Shown: positions 44,168 to 51,600 of the stretch, in pieces
Position numbering within the stretch: position 1 is the stretch's first letter
How the letters are laid out: each line of letters opens with the position of its first letter
Origin: UBA1425 sp045537495
Lineage (GTDB): Bacteria; Bacillota; Clostridia; Oscillospirales; Acutalibacteraceae
Direction of reading: 5' to 3'
Assembly: GCA_045537495.1 (NCBI GenBank)
Contig: JAZSPN010000133.1
Span: forward strand, 5,574-69,573
Length of the DNA stretch: 64,000 bases
Made by a program: the position numbers and the translations under genes
Notes under the pieces: model-generated
Databases searched by the model: none
What the model saw: the letters and a program-made list of their open reading frames with translations, nothing else
What the model was told of the DNA's origin: nothing

Positions 44168-45981
44168 ACGCCCTCCTCCTTTCTGTAATACTTACTCTGT
44201 GTTTCGAACATTTCGGCATACTTTCCGCCAAGACGGAGAAGCTCTTCATGCGTTCCGAATTCAATGATTTTTCCGTTGTCGAGAAGAACTGTTTTGTCGC
44301 AGAATCTTGTGGAGGACAGACGGTGTGAAATATAAATCGAGGTTTTTCCGTCGGTCAGTTCACTGTATTTCATGTACATTTCACTTTCCGCGATGGGATC
44401 AAGTGCCGCCGTGGGCTCATCGAGAATGACGATCGGGGAATCCTTGTATAATGCGCGGGCAAGCAGAAGACGCTGAAGCTCTCCGCCTGACAGAGCGGTG
44501 GCTCCTTCGTGAACTTCACGGACAAGAAGAGAGTTCTCTTTTTCCGGAAGGCTGTCGATTTTTTCCCTGATACCTGCAAGCTCCATGCACGTGTAAAGAC
44601 GGTTGCGATCGATCCTTTCTTCTTCACAAAGGCAGATATTTTTTGCAACCGTTGCGGGAAGGAGTGCACAGTCCTGAAAAAGAGTAGAGAAAAGAGTATA
44701 ATATTCGTCGCGGTTAAAAAGAGTGCTGTCCTTGCCGTTTATCAGAATTTGACCGCCTGACGGAAGAAAAAGTCCGCAGATAAGCTTTACCAGCGTGGAT
44801 TTTCCCGCACCGTTTACTCCGACAACGGCAAGACGTTCTCCCGAGTTTATTTTAAGCGATATATTATCAACAGACGGGCTGTCTGCACCGTCGTAAGAAA
44901 AAGAAAGATTTTTTAACTCAACGGAGGGAGGGGCGTCAACATCCGAGGGTAACGGAATACCGTCACCGTTGTTCATGGTGTCGGGAATATTTAAAAAGTT
45001 TCTCAGGTCATTGACGTTGTGATCACTTTCGATAATTTCCGAAACGGAGTCAACGAGTTTTGAGAGCCATGTGCCGAATCCTGTTATTGCACCGAAATAA
45101 AGAGAAAAGTCGCCAAGAGTCATTGATGAGTTGATTTTAAGATGAACAAGATAAATGTACGCGCCGAAGCTTACGGCAAATTTGAAAAAGTCTTCAAGCA
45201 GTACATTTATATAGTGTCCGTTGTTTTTGCTGACGTAAAATGTACGCATTTCGCGAAGGTGTTTTTCGATTTTTCTCATGAGAAAGTCGGTCATACCGTA
45301 AACTCTTATATCCTTTGCGGTCGCAAAGTCTTTTGAGCGGAAGGTAACGTATCCTAGTTTTAAGCTGACAGCGGAGAATTTATCCTTAATTGAATCCTTG
45401 TATTTTTGCAGAAGCAACCATCCGACGGCGCTGAGTCCGTAACAAACGATGAGAATGGGTATAAACAGCACATTGCATCGGACGATAATTACCGTAAAGG
45501 CGGAAAAACCGAACACGGAAGAAATGAGGGTGAAGCTCAGCTCAATAAAGCGTGATGCAGAGCCTTCCCACGAGTTGACGGCATTCCATGCTTTTTCCCT
45601 CAAAACACGGGTTTCGTTGTATATGTAATTATTGAAGTCCATGCCCATTACTTTTTCACAAATAAGATGATGAAAAATGATGCACCGTGCATTGTTTCTT
45701 TCGTGGTGGCTTCTTATTGAAAGAAGGTTTTTTGAATATTCAAGAAGGCAAAGAAGTGCCGCTATAGATAAAACTCTTAAAAGAAGCACTGACGGAGCGA
45801 CGGAATTTTCAACGCAGTCGAGAACACGTTTCGGAAGAAAAGCGGCAATAACTGACGTTAGGGCGCTGAGCGGTGCAAGGGCAAGCTGGATGAAAAGGTA
45901 GCTTTTGTGTCCGTGCCAATGGTGTGACAGCATGAAGCGAAGATTGCTGAAATATCCGTATTTTTTATTTGTATCAGTCAA
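44164..45981 (-). CDS. ABC exporter subunit, permease fused to ATPase (first of pair)
   Basis: 605 residues with the same layout as its partner: six membrane helices, then Walker A GVNGAGKST, LFQDCALLPATV, signature ALSGGELQRLLLA, Walker B IVILDEPTAALDP and YISHRLSS. Both ATP sites of the pair look competent. The conserved cytoplasmic loop reads FATAKDIRVYGM. The start overlaps the stop of the 90-residue membrane protein by 8 bases. Control by the LytTR regulator upstream suggests export of a signal, bacteriocin or defensive compound (inference). Confidence 0.87.
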   Translation of the reverse strand: MTDTNKKYGYFSNLRFMLSHHWHGHKSYLFIQLALAPLSALTSVIAAFLPKRVLDCVENSVAPSVLLLRVLSIAALLCLLEYSKNLLSIRSHHERNNARCIIFHHLICEKVMGMDFNNYIYNETRVLREKAWNAVNSWEGSASRFIELSFTLISSVFGFSAFTVIIVRCNVLFIPILIVCYGLSAVGWLLLQKYKDSIKDKFSAVSLKLGYVTFRSKDFATAKDIRVYGMTDFLMRKIEKHLREMRTFYVSKNNGHYINVLLEDFFKFAVSFGAYIYLVHLKINSSMTLGDFSLYFGAITGFGTWLSKLVDSVSEIIESDHNVNDLRNFLNIPDTMNNGDGIPLPSDVDAPPSVELKNLSFSYDGADSPSVDNISLKINSGERLAVVGVNGAGKSTLVKLICGLFLPSGGQILINGKDSTLFNRDEYYTLFSTLFQDCALLPATVAKNICLCEEERIDRNRLYTCMELAGIREKIDSLPEKENSLLVREVHEGATALSGGELQRLLLARALYKDSPIVILDEPTAALDPIAESEMYMKYSELTDGKTSIYISHRLSSTRFCDKTVLLDNGKIIEFGTHEELLRLGGKYAEMFETQSKYYRKEEGV

Positions 45982-46246
45982 TGTTCTCCCTCCTCAGTAA
46001 AGTGAAAATTGAGCGGATGACGAAGGAGCCCGAAACGAGCAGAAACAGTGTACCTTTGACGCGGAAGAGAATAATAAGTCCGAGATCAAGGAGCAGTACG
46101 CTGACCAGCAGAAAGCCCTTGCCGACAGATTTTTTGCTGATGCCGGATTCAAATTTCAGTCGTTTCAACTTACCGCGGCACAGAAAAATTCCGAGCACGG
46201 AAAGAAGAGCTGCGACAGAAAATAAAAGTGTAATGTAGATCTTCAT
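45974..46246 (-). CDS. Small three-helix membrane protein linked to the exporter
   Basis: 90 residues: hydrophobic helices at about 4-23, 44-60 and 65-82, with a basic loop (RGKLKRLKFES) between the first two. AAGGAGG lies 6 bases before the ATG, among the strongest ribosome sites here. Not recognised. Its fixed place between regulator and exporter and the 8-base overlap with the ABC gene suggest it helps regulate or complete the exporter, or protects the cell from the exported compound. Confidence 0.65.
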   Translation of the reverse strand: MKIYITLLFSVAALLSVLGIFLCRGKLKRLKFESGISKKSVGKGFLLVSVLLLDLGLIILFRVKGTLFLLVSGSFVIRSIFTLLRRENID

Positions 46247-46332
46247 TTTTGTTCCTCCTTTTTGTATTTGTTGTTTTGGTCTGACGGATTTTCATGTCCA
46301 CCTCTCCTTTCAAAAAATTTACAGATTATTTC

Positions 46333-47040
46333 TTATCTCCTTTTTTGGAGAAAAGTGTCGTAGATTTTGAGAGCTTCCTGGCGTTTCCGAACACTTAACA
46401 TGACCTTACTGCCGTCGGTAAGCTCAATGTCGCGGCAACCGAAATTTTTTATGTAACGCATATTTACTATGAAGCCCTGATGACTTCGTACAAAGCCGTG
46501 GTGACAGAGAGTTTCAAAAACTTCGGACAGCTTTCCGACGGCTTCATAAGTCCTGCTTGCCGTATGAACGGTAAGATGACGTTGATAGCCTTCGATAAAG
46601 CTGATTTCATCGACGGGAATGCAATATCTTTCGCTCTGCCATTTCAGTATGAGCGTTGAGCTGACGGCAATAAATTTTTTTATGGCACGGTCAAAGACTT
46701 CGTTGAATTCGTGTTCTCTTATCGGCTTTACGATAAAATGAAGCGCCTCTATCCTGAAGGCTTCAAAGATAAAATCCGTATATCCCGAAACGAAAATGAT
46801 AATTGATTTCGGAGAGATTTCTTTGATTCTTTCTGCAACTTCGATTCCGTTCAGGTCTGTCATTTCTATTTCAAGAAAAACTATGTCGTAAATCTTTCCG
46901 TTTTCGTAGCTTCCCAGAATTTCTTTTCCGTTTGAAAAATCGGTTATTTCAAAGCTGTTTTCCTTCGTCCGAAATGAAAGTATTAACTTTTTAATTTCCT
47001 CGTGGACGGACTTTTTGCCGTCGCAAATACATATTTTCAT
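46333..47040 (-). CDS. LytTR response regulator with atypical receiver
   Basis: 235 residues: receiver domain (1-120) and LytTR DNA-binding domain (about 135-232, YCIPVDEISFIEGYQRHLTVHT, FVRSHQGFIVNMRYIKNF). In the receiver the usual phospho-accepting Asp is Glu (IVFLEIEMTDLNG, residue 57), and the acidic pair near the N-terminus is Asp-Gly (CICDGKK) instead of two acids. The conserved Lys (IVKPI) remains. It may therefore work without phosphorylation. No histidine kinase is adjacent. First gene of the exporter operon, so it probably controls its own transcription through the repeats at 47101-47132. Confidence 0.85.
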   Translation of the reverse strand: MKICICDGKKSVHEEIKKLILSFRTKENSFEITDFSNGKEILGSYENGKIYDIVFLEIEMTDLNGIEVAERIKEISPKSIIIFVSGYTDFIFEAFRIEALHFIVKPIREHEFNEVFDRAIKKFIAVSSTLILKWQSERYCIPVDEISFIEGYQRHLTVHTASRTYEAVGKLSEVFETLCHHGFVRSHQGFIVNMRYIKNFGCRDIELTDGSKVMLSVRKRQEALKIYDTFLQKRR

Positions 47041-47064
47041 AGCTTACCTCTGGAGTTTGAGTGG

Positions 47065-47093
47065 ATTATATAATATTTTTCTTTGTATGTCGG
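47065..47093 (-). promoter_or_regulatory. Promoter of the LytTR/exporter operon
   Basis: On the minus strand CCGACA (47093-47088), a 17-base spacer and TATAAT (47070-47065), 25 bases before the start codon. The -35 is imperfect, as expected for an activator-dependent promoter. Confidence 0.6.
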
Positions 47094-47100
47094 CACAAAG

Positions 47101-47132
47101 TGCGAAAGTGTCGTTTTTAAATGCGAAAGTGT
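47101..47132. repeat. Two identical 11-base direct repeats, probable LytTR operator
   Basis: TGCGAAAGTGT at 47101-47111 and again at 47122-47132, 21 bases apart start to start, two turns of the helix. They end 8 bases upstream of the -35 of the regulator operon. LytTR proteins bind paired direct repeats at 21-22-base spacing. Confidence 0.65.
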
Positions 47133-47140
47133 TTGCGATA

Positions 47141-47177
47141 AAATAAAAAAGACACCTTCGCAAAACGAAGATGTCTT
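47141..47177 (-). terminator. Terminator after the pyridoxamine kinase gene
   Basis: On the minus strand AAGACATCTTCG (47177-47166) pairs with CGAAGGTGTCTT (47160-47149) with one wobble, followed by TTTTTTATTTT. Confidence 0.85.
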
Positions 47178-47200
47178 GATGATAAAAGGATATAGCTTCG

Positions 47201-47275
47201 TCAGCTTATATCGGCAGACAAAAAGACACTTCGTTTTAAATTTGTATCGACCGTATAATGTCGCATGGTTGTCAT
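47201..47275 (-). CDS. Possible 24-residue small protein
   Basis: A short frame (MTTMRHYTVDTN to SADIS) with AGGTGG 5 bases before its ATG. It lies between the kinase stop and the kinase terminator, so it would be translated from the same mRNA. No similarity is recognised and the length gives no coding statistics. The good ribosome site is the only argument. Confidence 0.3.
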   Translation of the reverse strand: MTTMRHYTVDTNLKRSVFLSADIS

Positions 47276-47306
47276 TTTGTCCACCTGCCTTTCGGAAAAT
47301 TTTGTT

Positions 47307-48137
47307 TTATTGAAGAGCGCTGATGAGTTTCGGTAAAGCGGGCTCAAATGCGGCGCCGTACCAATGATTATCGAGCTTCGCGGTTTCTTTGATACATTCG
47401 ACGGTGTAGTCGGCGGCGATTTTTGCGGCTTCAAAGGCACTCTTTCCGCGTACGAATGCACCGGTAAAGGAGGAAGCGTAAATATCTCCCGTGCCGTGAC
47501 AGCTGTTTTTGAGAAAATCGTGTTCATAGTACGAATAGTTTCCGTTTTCGAAAACGACGACGCCGGTTTTGTTTTCGGCGTATGAAACACCCGTAAGAAT
47601 TATGTTGGAGCATCCGAGAGATGAGAGCTTCGAGATAAGTGAGTCGATATACGCTCTGTCGTACTGTGTCCTGAATTCGGAATCGGTGAGGAAAGCGGCT
47701 TCCGTAATGTTGGGGACAACATAGTCTGCCTTGGCGCAAAGACCTTTCATTGCCTCGACGAATTCGGAATCGAAGCCGGGATAAAGCTTGCCGTTGTCAG
47801 CCATGGCGGGATCGACGATTTTTGTGCTGTTTTCGGTTGCACATTCATCGAAAATATCACTGACGTATGCAATCTGACGGGTGCTTCCGAGATAACCCGT
47901 ATAAACGGCATCGAAAGAGATGTTTTCTTTTTTCCAGTGATTCTTGATATCGGGCATATCGTCGGTAAGATCACGGAAGGTGTAACCGGTGAAGCCTGCT
48001 GTATGGGTTGAAAGAACAGCGGAGGGAAGAACGCAGGTTTCGATACCGCAGGCGGAAATGATGGGGAGAGCTACGGTAAGAGAACACTGACCGACACACG
48101 AAATGTCCTGAATGGTGAGAATTTTTTTGTAAGACAA
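47307..48137 (-). CDS. pdxY: Pyridoxamine/pyridoxal kinase
   Basis: 276 residues, ribokinase-like fold. It starts SYKKILTIQDISCVGQCSLTVALP, the family opening, and has STHTAGFTGYTFRDLT, IVDPAMADNGKLYPGF, NITEAAFLTD and the ATP/anion-hole motif SCHGTGDIYASSFTGA near 220. It phosphorylates B6 vitamers to make PLP precursors. The TTG at 48137 has AGGAG 8 bases upstream; the GTG at 48146 overlaps that site. The symbol is by similarity; pdxK-like is possible. Confidence 0.87.
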   Translation of the reverse strand: MSYKKILTIQDISCVGQCSLTVALPIISACGIETCVLPSAVLSTHTAGFTGYTFRDLTDDMPDIKNHWKKENISFDAVYTGYLGSTRQIAYVSDIFDECATENSTKIVDPAMADNGKLYPGFDSEFVEAMKGLCAKADYVVPNITEAAFLTDSEFRTQYDRAYIDSLISKLSSLGCSNIILTGVSYAENKTGVVVFENGNYSYYEHDFLKNSCHGTGDIYASSFTGAFVRGKSAFEAAKIAADYTVECIKETAKLDNHWYGAAFEPALPKLISALQ

Positions 48138-48175
48138 AACAATCACTCCTTAAAACCGTTTAAAAATTTAAGAAC

Positions 48176-48204
48176 ATGATACTCCTTTAAATGAGCACTG
48201 TCAA
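48176..48204 (-). promoter_or_regulatory. Promoter of the pyridoxamine kinase gene
   Basis: On the minus strand TTGACA (48204-48199), a 17-base spacer and TATCAT (48181-48176), about 40 bases before the start codon. Confidence 0.75.
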
Positions 48205-48303
48205 GAAATTCCTAAAAATAAAATAAAATCGTTCATATTATCGGTGAAGTAAGTTTATTCTTTGTTCATTCTTTTTTAATAATCATGCTTTAAAATAACA
48301 ATT

Positions 48304-48425
48304 GTTCCGAATGAGAAAGGAGCCGCACCGAGTATCATACGGAACTCCTCGAAAGAGGTTACCCCTCCTCAAAGCAACCCTCATAAAGGAAGGACCGTTC
48401 TCGCGAACGGTTCTTTTCTTTTATG
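48304..48425 (+). ncRNA. Candidate structured RNA ending in a terminator
   Basis: The 390-base gap between pdxY and the transporter holds several nested stems: GTTCCG (48304) with CGGAAC (48340), CCTC-GAAA-GAGG near 48347-48358, a possible GAGGTT/AACCCTC pairing, and finally ACCGTTC-TCGC-GAACGGT (48393-48410) followed by TTCTTTTCTTTT, a rho-independent terminator. The transporter has its own consensus promoter downstream of this terminator, so the element is either a free small RNA or an upstream leader. It does not match a riboswitch class I know. No strong promoter for it was found. Confidence 0.4.
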
Positions 48426-48460
48426 TGGGATGATTTTGTTTAAAATTACTAAAATAATCC

Positions 48461-48489
48461 TTGAAATCACCGTGTTGTTATGATATAAT
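48461..48489 (+). promoter_or_regulatory. Promoter of the sugar symporter gene
   Basis: TTGAAA (48461-48466), a 17-base spacer and TATAAT (48484-48489), 39 bases before the GTG start. Confidence 0.8.
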
Positions 48490-48528
48490 CGGTTTACTAT
48501 GGAATAGATTTATATCGGAGGTGGATTC

Positions 48529-50100
48529 GTGGCGGATCAGAAGAAAAGCAACGCACCTGCCGTGACAGGCAATGAAGGCCTTCAGGAGGGGTACGTTCAT
48601 CAGAACCGTCGTTATGTCGGAACGAAGGAGACCGTGGCATATGTTGTCTACGACATGTCCCAGAGTTTCAACATCGGCAAGTTCGACGAAAGATTTATCA
48701 CGAGTATTTTGCAGATCAGCTTTAATCTGCAGACATTGACAAAGACAATCAACGGTGTCTGGGATATCGTAAACGATATCTTTACGGGCGCTGTCGTTGA
48801 TAAGACGCGTACACGTTGGGGTAAGTTCAAGCCGTATCTCATGGTCTTGGCAATTCCCGGTACGATTCTTTCGCTTATTTATTGGATTCTTCCCCTGATT
48901 TTCCAGGGAAAGGGACCCGATCACATGGGTAAATTTGCAGCTTATCTGTTACTTGCGCTTATCCGTGAGGGTGTAGGTACTTTCCAGGGTATCGCGCAGC
49001 TTGGTATTCAGGCGACGATAACGCCGCACCCCGTTGACCGAACGCGACTGATTACCGTGGCGAACTTCGTTTCGGGATTCGTCGGCGAAAAGCTTCCCGA
49101 GCAGATTATGACGATTCTTCTCGACCTTATCGGCAACGGTGTTCTGAAAATTGACTATACCGGACTTTTCGTCAGTATGGGTGCAGTAACGGTGTGTATC
49201 GCCGGTATCGGTGCATTCTGGTTCTTCTCCATCTGCAAGGAACGTGTCATGCAGTCGATTGAAGAGCCGAGTATCATTCAGGGTATCAAGTCCATTGTCA
49301 ACAACAAACCGCTTCTGCTTATCACGCTTTCGGAAATGCTCAACGGCTTCTCCATCGGCGGCAGCAAGACGGACTACCTCATCGACGTTCTCAATTTCGG
49401 TTCACTTGCATTTATTACGGGTATCCCCGGCTCCATCGTTCATCCGTTCAGCTATGCCATGGTTCCGTGGTTCCGCAGACATTTCTCGAGCCGAGTCCTT
49501 TATATCATTGCAACATACATAGGAAACCTTCTGAATATCCCCGTATTCTTCTTCGGTTCTATCGGAGGAAAGAAGAACGGTATGTACAAACGTGTCGTTC
49601 CGATGGGAATTGCACTTACACTTTGGGAAACCGTATTTATGGTGTTCTACGGAGTACGTACTGTTATTCCTTCGGAAATGTTCAACGAATGTATGGACTA
49701 CTGCGAATGGAAGAACGGTTACCGTTCGGAAGCTATGACTTCTGTTGCAAAAGGTCTTGCAAAGAAGCTTACGTCAATTGTAAGTGGTGTTATCTCCACT
49801 CAGCTTAAAAAGCTTATCGGTTACGATCTTACCGCATACACAAGAGGTACTGCTCAGTCCGATAACACAAAGTTCGGCTTGTTCGCAATGTTTACGATCA
49901 TTCCGTTTGTAACGTCTTCTCTCGGTATTATTCCGATTCTCTTCTATGATCTCAACGGTAAAAAACGTGACAAGATGTATGAAGAGCTTCTTGCAAGACG
50001 TGCTGCCGTTACAAATGCTGTTGCATCGGGTGATGCAGACGCAATGGAACTTGCTACGAAGGCACAGAAGGTTACGGGAAGCGAAGACAATCTTAAGTAA
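48529..50100 (+). CDS. GPH-type (glycoside-pentoside-hexuronide) MFS sugar:cation symporter
   Basis: 523 residues with about twelve membrane helices. The GPH signature in the first loop is WDIVNDIFTGAVVDKTRTRWGKFKPYL-like, split here as NDIFTGAVVDKTRTRWG then KFKPYL. A second conserved region is IIPSEMFNECMDYCEWKNGYR near residue 385. Such transporters import oligosaccharides or glycosides with Na+ or H+. Start is GTG with CGGAGG upstream. The hydrophilic first 30 and last 35 residues are cytoplasmic. Expressed from its own promoter and followed by a strong terminator. Confidence 0.85.
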   Translation: MADQKKSNAPAVTGNEGLQEGYVHQNRRYVGTKETVAYVVYDMSQSFNIGKFDERFITSILQISFNLQTLTKTINGVWDIVNDIFTGAVVDKTRTRWGKFKPYLMVLAIPGTILSLIYWILPLIFQGKGPDHMGKFAAYLLLALIREGVGTFQGIAQLGIQATITPHPVDRTRLITVANFVSGFVGEKLPEQIMTILLDLIGNGVLKIDYTGLFVSMGAVTVCIAGIGAFWFFSICKERVMQSIEEPSIIQGIKSIVNNKPLLLITLSEMLNGFSIGGSKTDYLIDVLNFGSLAFITGIPGSIVHPFSYAMVPWFRRHFSSRVLYIIATYIGNLLNIPVFFFGSIGGKKNGMYKRVVPMGIALTLWETVFMVFYGVRTVIPSEMFNECMDYCEWKNGYRSEAMTSVAKGLAKKLTSIVSGVISTQLKKLIGYDLTAYTRGTAQSDNTKFGLFAMFTIIPFVTSSLGIIPILFYDLNGKKRDKMYEELLARRAAVTNAVASGDADAMELATKAQKVTGSEDNLK

Positions 50101-50110
50101 TTTGTTTTTA

Positions 50111-50146
50111 TCGGGGCTGTTTCTTGGTACAGCCCCGATTTTTTTT
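50111..50146 (+). terminator. Strong terminator after the symporter gene
   Basis: TCGGGGCTGT (50111-50120) pairs perfectly with ACAGCCCCGA (50129-50138), followed by eight T. The next start codon is only 14 bases beyond. Confidence 0.92.
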
Positions 50147-50160
50147 AGAGGGATAAAGTA

Positions 50161-51588
50161 ATGCTTTTTTCAGGAAATATTTTTCTTATAGTTTTTTTGC
50201 CGATCGTATTATTCTGCTACTTCGTTTTATTCAGAAAATCGAGAAAACTGCAGAATGTCTTTCTTCTCATTGCATCACTGGTTTTTTATGCGTGGGGAGA
50301 GCCTAAATTTGTCTTTATCATGATGAGCTCCATTGTTGTCAACTGGTTGATGGGCTATCTTGTGGACAAATACCGTGACAAAAAAAGTGCCGTCAGGGCG
50401 ATAATGACAACCGATGTTATTTTTAACCTCGGGCTTTTATTTGTTTTCAAGTACCTGATGTTCACGGTGGAAAATATCAATTCCGTTTTCGGAACGGAGC
50501 TTCGTATTCCGGAAATAGCACTGCCTATCGGAATTTCATTCTTTACCTTCCAGGCGATGTCGTACGTTATCGACGTTTACCGCAAGGACGGCGAGGTGCA
50601 GAAGAATCTTCTCAATGTCGGACTGTATATTTCGCTCTTTCCTCAGCTTATTGCAGGCCCCATTGTACGCTATCAGACGGTTGCAGACGAAATAATGAAT
50701 CGCCGTGAAACTCTCGAAGATTTTACCGAAGGTGTAAGAAGATTTATTATCGGTTTTCTGAAAAAAGTTTTACTTGCCAACACAATGGCGATAATTGCCG
50801 ACGGTATTTTTGACAGTACAGAGCCCGTCAGTACCGCTTCGGCATGGCTTGGTCTGATTGCTTACACATTCCAGATATATTACGATTTTTCGGGATATTC
50901 CGATATGGGAATCGGACTCGGCAGAATGTTCGGTTTCCACTTCCTCGAAAACTTCAATTATCCCTACATATCTCTTTCCGTTTCGGATTTCTGGAGAAGA
51001 TGGCACATTTCTCTCGGAACATGGTTCCGGGATTACGTCTATTTCCCGCTCGGCGGAAGCAGAGTTTCGAAAAAGAGCAGACTTATATTCAATCTGTTTG
51101 CAGTCTGGTTTCTTACGGGCGTATGGCACGGTGCCAACTGGACTTTTATTATCTGGGGACTCATGTATTTTGTTCTGCTTGTTACAGAAAAGCTTTCGGG
51201 TATGGAAAAGAAGCTTTCATCGAAGAAGTTTATTCCGATAAGATACATCTACACGATGTTCTTTGTCTGCATCGGCTGGATGATTTTCAGAGCCTCCGAC
51301 ATCACGGCGGCAGGTGAATATTTTAAAGCACTTTTCGGCATCGGTGTAACGGCGCTTGACGATACCTTCCGTTATTATATCGGAAACTACGCCGTTCTGA
51401 TTTTTGCATCGGCACTGTTCTCCGTACCGACGGCACCGTATCTTCGAAAGAAGGTTTCGGCACTTTCAAGGGTGCCGAGGACTGTTTGCGGTGTACTCTA
51501 CGTTGTTGCGGTGGCCGTAATGTTTGTTTCGGCATTTTCATTCATTGTAAAAGGCTCATACAATCCGTTCATTTACTTCAATTTCTGA
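50161..51588 (+). CDS. MBOAT-family O-acyltransferase (AlgI/DltB/PatA type)
   Basis: 475 residues, about eleven membrane helices. Core motifs are PIGISFFTFQAMSYVIDVYRK, DFWRRWHISLGTWFRDYVYFPLGG and FLTGVWHGANWTFIIWG; the last holds the catalytic His. These proteins pass acetyl groups across the membrane onto exopolysaccharide, teichoic acid or peptidoglycan. Pairing with the AlgX/AlgJ-like gene directly downstream (12-base gap) points to O-acetylation of a secreted or wall polysaccharide. GAGGG precedes the ATG by 8 bases; no promoter was found after the upstream terminator. Confidence 0.9.
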   Translation: MLFSGNIFLIVFLPIVLFCYFVLFRKSRKLQNVFLLIASLVFYAWGEPKFVFIMMSSIVVNWLMGYLVDKYRDKKSAVRAIMTTDVIFNLGLLFVFKYLMFTVENINSVFGTELRIPEIALPIGISFFTFQAMSYVIDVYRKDGEVQKNLLNVGLYISLFPQLIAGPIVRYQTVADEIMNRRETLEDFTEGVRRFIIGFLKKVLLANTMAIIADGIFDSTEPVSTASAWLGLIAYTFQIYYDFSGYSDMGIGLGRMFGFHFLENFNYPYISLSVSDFWRRWHISLGTWFRDYVYFPLGGSRVSKKSRLIFNLFAVWFLTGVWHGANWTFIIWGLMYFVLLVTEKLSGMEKKLSSKKFIPIRYIYTMFFVCIGWMIFRASDITAAGEYFKALFGIGVTALDDTFRYYIGNYAVLIFASALFSVPTAPYLRKKVSALSRVPRTVCGVLYVVAVAVMFVSAFSFIVKGSYNPFIYFNF

Positions 51589-51600
51589 GAGGTGGTCGGA

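Noticed and set aside
48311..48433. 40-codon frame MRKEPHRVSYGTP... through the candidate RNA
   Set aside because: It has no ribosome site, and it runs through the terminator hairpin; RNA structure explains the region better.
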